DNA from: CAZVCJ01 sp964625745
GTDB taxonomy: Bacteria; Chloroflexota; Anaerolineae; VGOG01
DNA: 7,618 bases
Direction: 5' to 3'
NCBI GenBank assembly: GCA_964625745.1
Contig: CAZVCJ010000188.1
Coordinates: forward strand, 1-7,618
Positions 6,401-7,618 of the stretch are shown here, piece after piece. The notes beneath the pieces are model-generated. The model was given only the letters and a program-made list of their open reading frames with translations, ran no database searches and was not told where the DNA came from. Within the stretch, counting starts at the first letter, position 1. Every line of letters begins with the position of its first letter. The translations under genes were made by a program, and so were the position numbers.

Positions 6401-6585
6401 ACGGCAACCCTGGGGGCTACGGACTGTGTTGAGCTCGCCAAGCCGGGAGAATGAACAGTGGACGTATCCTGCACCGAGTCGGCGCCGGTGACAACGATGC
6501 CCGACTGGCTGGTCGTTGGGAGCGGAAAAGACAGCGCAAGCCAGACCAACAAGAGCGCGATGGCCGCTGCTTTCTTGCCCTTCAT
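3493..6585 (-). CDS. Secreted multidomain alpha/beta-hydrolase (lipase/esterase-like)
   Basis: This 1030-residue protein probably hydrolyses lipid or other ester bonds outside the cell. A Sec signal peptide (KGKK, hydrophobic 6-20, no lipobox) is followed by a Ser/Thr-rich stretch and 31-residue repeats (about 61-133). Next come a fibronectin-III-like domain (about 145-236), a BACON-like Ig domain (about 238-329) and a carboxypeptidase-regulatory-like domain (about 332-410). The catalytic domain (about 412-665) has oxyanion motif FVHGWGG (417-423), nucleophile Ser497 in AHSMGG, likely Asp609 or Asp610 in GSDDALIP and His634 in DEVHSKG. This is the order and spacing of PGAP1/lipase-type hydrolases. 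Beta-rich modules fill about 670-1010, and the end reads NIYLPLILRNH. Eight cysteines, all at or after residue 333 and six of them within the catalytic domain, suggest disulfides. AAGAGG lies 7 bases before the ATG, which overlaps the upstream stop (TAATG). Substrate is unknown. Confidence 0.9.
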   Translation of the reverse strand: MKGKKAAAIALLLVWLALSFPLPTTSQSGIVVTGADSVQDTSTVHSPGLASSTQSVAPRVAVEYAHSTAPQALAEPPTTLRDLINSITERVVAEYANSTTPRALTEPPTALRDLINSITKRVVAEYASSTRAEEMAYPVGLLDDTTPPQISDIAANAVGNDSATITWTTDEFATSTVLYGTQSGAYSETVSDPLYVKQHEITLSELVPGTTYYYVVRSTDRSDNTATSAEQSFLIEPTSPVLSVYPTSLDFGATQTQKTFNISNAGGGTLTWSVSEDKTWLSVSPTSGTEDATITVNVDRSGLSTGDYTADIIVSSNGGNETVQVTIEVGGTCSISGRVTDGSGNPISGASISDGAGHTATTGSSGNYTLSWLTAGTYTIAPSKSGYTFWPASRTVSIPPDATGQDFTGYDKFPIVFVHGWGGFPPWGPCDWPDPNSAFESVDDELRAAGYYVAYAYLETSPCYTPPLIENVPCLRHAIALAKAATNQEKVILIAHSMGGLVSRAYIEGLNYDEDVAALFTFGSPHLGVPVDALTFLIGESGGLVGLGAYCALFQPAVCEFTTTGMILFNRDHSERAQDVSYHVISGDAPFFSRSALGMALDAIIPGSDDALIPTSSGTGLSGTLDRWETDEVHSKGMGSRTYFIRDGGQSTSYTQCLKPVLVDKTSNICGSVGTLQITAEAAPTLAQHTPFEYGTLLAGQTATRTISLEGGPTLFAAQWQTGTLALTLVDPSGQTIDPAYATSHPDVVTYDADATSATYYFPNAITGIWQLVLQARGDIPAGGSAHTTFVAFDSLLSLTAETDRDWYAPGASATITASLSGSPASAVVTATILRADGVTDTVSLSPLEAGQYRATYTVPDAPGYAEVRLVATGTTAGDVPFERGLSLAFQIASNTVTLSGVYSDTPQPRSPGSSLYEALTVTAGINAIISGTVSLSADLVDADGNFVAHSFTIEDVATGAGTLALRFDGDDIYASQRNGRYTLTNLLLTDRRGAALVVAEAENVYTTAAYDYLSFASANIYLPLILRNH
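6208..6393 (-). repeat. Two tandem 93-bp units inside the hydrolase gene
   Basis: Units 6208-6300 and 6301-6393 match at 78 of 93 bases (84%, counted by hand) and keep the reading frame, encoding 31 residues each. The protein motif is (V/A)EYA(H/N)ST.P.AL.EPP..LRDLINSIT. Degenerate part-copies flank both sides: Tyr at residues 64, 95 and 126 marks the period. The perfectly conserved core is the DNA for LRDLINSIT, and differences concentrate in the other half. It sits between the signal peptide and the FN3 domain, as a spacer or stalk. Confidence 0.9.
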
Positions 6586-7475
6586 TACGGCACCTCTTGG
6601 TATACAAGTGCTATACCACAGAAAGCGTCACCGTGACCGGAGTAGGTTCCAGAAGACTCATCAAGGTGGACGCGGATGGTATGGGAGACTCCTGGGGGAA
6701 GCTGGGGCGCTGAGAGACTTTCATAGACAAGCGCCCATCCTCCCGTTGTGAGGGAGTTAATGGAAGCATCATTGAGATATAATGTTGACTGAAGACCGTA
6801 AGAGCCGCTCGTACGGTGTAAAGCATGCGCCCAGGACCGATCGTAATAGGCGAAGTCGCTGGGAAGATGGACGTTGAATGATTCATCGCCGTCCTGGTAT
6901 ATAGCTTCCGCAATGAGCATCATGTTGGTCGCATTGGGGTACCTGAAGTCGTAAAACGTCACGTCGAAGGAGACCACGCCAATAGCGCTGAGAATCTCAT
7001 GCATTGCGTCCTCAAGCTTGGTGGTCCCGATGCTGACGCCATCGTAGTGACGCAGGTCCATGATGTACGATGCCGGCTCCGTAGTGAGATAGTAGGCCAG
7101 CACCCAGCCGTCGGTGTGGACGTAGACGTGCGGATCGTGGTCTTCGGAATAATCCGGAATCCCCACGGAGCCGATGATGTACTCAGCGGTCTCGCGCTCT
7201 ATGGCCCGGAACTCGCCTCTTACTGTAGAGAGGTCAATCGCCCAAGGCACTTGGGTATAGGCCGCGATACCGGCCTCTTCCATAATCACAGATGTGGCAG
7301 AGACGGTCTCCGCCCTCGCAACATTCACGAAAGGCGGTACCTGGAGATTGAGGACGTGGTCGGCTCGACTGGTGCTGTTAAACGGGCCGCGCTTGCTGAC
7401 CAAGCCAAAGGCCGCCAACAGTGCAACGGCCACACCAACAGCGAGCAAGAGTCTACGGATGCGTTTGTTCATCAT
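6585..7475 (-). CDS. Exported protein of unknown function, first gene of the hydrolase operon
   Basis: I cannot assign a family. The 296-residue protein has a basic N-terminus (MMNKRIRR) and a hydrophobic segment (9-26), a signal peptide or signal anchor with no lipobox cysteine, so it acts outside the cytoplasm. The mature part has a helical-looking stretch with many Glu (about 83-101) and an aromatic region containing VYVHTDGWVLAYYL (117-130). A second conserved-looking block FYDFRYPNATNMML (174-187) follows, then a beta-rich C-terminal half. Only one cysteine (286) is present. No catalytic motif is evident. The first of two adjacent ATG codons is chosen because AGGAGG lies 9 bases upstream of it; the second is equally in frame. 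It has its own promoter, and its TAA overlaps the hydrolase ATG by one base, so the two proteins are probably made together and may act on the same substrate or surface. Confidence 0.8.
   Translation of the reverse strand: MMNKRIRRLLLAVGVAVALLAAFGLVSKRGPFNSTSRADHVLNLQVPPFVNVARAETVSATSVIMEEAGIAAYTQVPWAIDLSTVRGEFRAIERETAEYIIGSVGIPDYSEDHDPHVYVHTDGWVLAYYLTTEPASYIMDLRHYDGVSIGTTKLEDAMHEILSAIGVVSFDVTFYDFRYPNATNMMLIAEAIYQDGDESFNVHLPSDFAYYDRSWAHALHRTSGSYGLQSTLYLNDASINSLTTGGWALVYESLSAPQLPPGVSHTIRVHLDESSGTYSGHGDAFCGIALVYQEVP
6593..6598 (-). promoter_or_regulatory. Ribosome binding site of the hydrolase, inside the upstream gene
   Basis: AAGAGG lies 7 bases before the ATG at 6585, within the last codons of the upstream gene. 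With the 1-base TAATG overlap it points to translational coupling. Confidence 0.65.
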
Positions 7476-7484
7476 CTTCTACTC

Positions 7485-7490
7485 CCTCCT
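7485..7490 (-). promoter_or_regulatory. Ribosome binding site of the exported protein
   Basis: AGGAGG, a perfect anti-16S match, lies 9 bases before the first ATG (7475) and 12 before the second. Confidence 0.75.
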
Positions 7491-7520
7491 ATGTGCAGTG
7501 ATTTGATCGAAATGTGCGTG

Positions 7521-7530
7521 TCAAGCTTGA
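7521..7530. promoter_or_regulatory. 10-bp perfect palindrome over the predicted transcription start
   Basis: TCAAGCTTGA is self-complementary and covers about -3 to +7 of the predicted start of the exported-protein operon, a usual place for a repressor operator. Function is inferred only from position. Confidence 0.35.
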
Positions 7531-7533
7531 TTT

Positions 7534-7562
7534 AGTATACACCAACAAGCCGAAAGAGGCAA
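7534..7562 (-). promoter_or_regulatory. Sigma-70-type promoter of the exported-protein/hydrolase operon
   Basis: On the minus strand TTGCCT (7562-7557, 4/6 to TTGACA) and TATACT (7539-7534, 5/6 to TATAAT) are separated by exactly 17 bases. The predicted start is near 7527, leaving a leader of about 52 bases before the ATG at 7475. No other promoter of this quality was seen upstream of the three-gene unit. Confidence 0.65.
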
Positions 7563-7618
7563 CTACAATCAGTTCGCAGGATCGTAATGTTTAGCCCGCA
7601 CGCACATCACGCCTGCCG

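Noticed and set aside
6585..6913. Alternative-frame minus-strand ORFs overlapping the junction of the two exported genes (6611-6913 and 6362-6607)
   Set aside because: Both are out-of-frame shadows of the two well-supported genes with their own ribosome binding sites; no sign of a frameshift was seen.
7519..7524. Perfect minus-strand TTGACA as a -35 box of the exported-protein operon
   Set aside because: Nothing like a -10 lies 15-19 bases downstream of it, while the TTGCCT/TATACT pair upstream has ideal 17-base spacing.

Overview
The window carries two minus-strand transcription units, read here from high to low coordinates. The source looks like an uncultured or environmental bacterium, most likely a member of the Chloroflexota (Anaerolineae-like). 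This rests on the C-terminal IYLPLILR motif of the large exported protein, the CGTGAAA-type heptamer repeat next to dnaK, the FN3/BACON/carboxypeptidase-regulatory mosaic protein and the dnaK sequence itself. It is a judgement from recalled sequence patterns, not a database result.

Unit 1 (about 7562 down to 2626) is an exported-protein operon. A good sigma-70-type promoter (7534-7562) precedes an orphan secreted protein of 296 aa (6585-7475). Its stop codon overlaps the start codon of a 1030-aa secreted alpha/beta-hydrolase (3493-6585). That protein is a mosaic: signal peptide, 31-residue repeats, FN3, BACON-like, carboxypeptidase-regulatory-like, lipase-type catalytic domain, then beta-rich modules ending in a conserved-looking tail. 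Sixty bases further on comes a 268-aa multi-pass membrane protein (2626-3432). Its much lower GC content suggests a different origin or different constraint.

Unit 2 (about 2293 down past 1) is a stress operon. It encodes a tiny seven-cysteine, metallothionein-like or zinc-ribbon-like protein (2005-2205), then DnaK (104-2008) with a 4-base ATGA overlap, and probably a further gene whose first seven codons lie at the left edge (1-21, plausibly grpE). The promoter has an extended -10. In place of a clear -35 box it has four GTTAGA hexamers spaced exactly 11 bp apart, the architecture of an OmpR/PhoB-family response-regulator site. This is the most informative regulatory observation in the window.

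The 332 bases between the two units (2294-2625) hold no convincing gene. They hold a strong hairpin (2312-2339) and a 136-bp imperfect inverted repeat (2413-2548) with several features of an integron attC site. A 63-bp heptamer-based inverted repeat (38-100) separates dnaK from the next gene.

No rRNA, tRNA, CRISPR array, transposase or integrase was seen.
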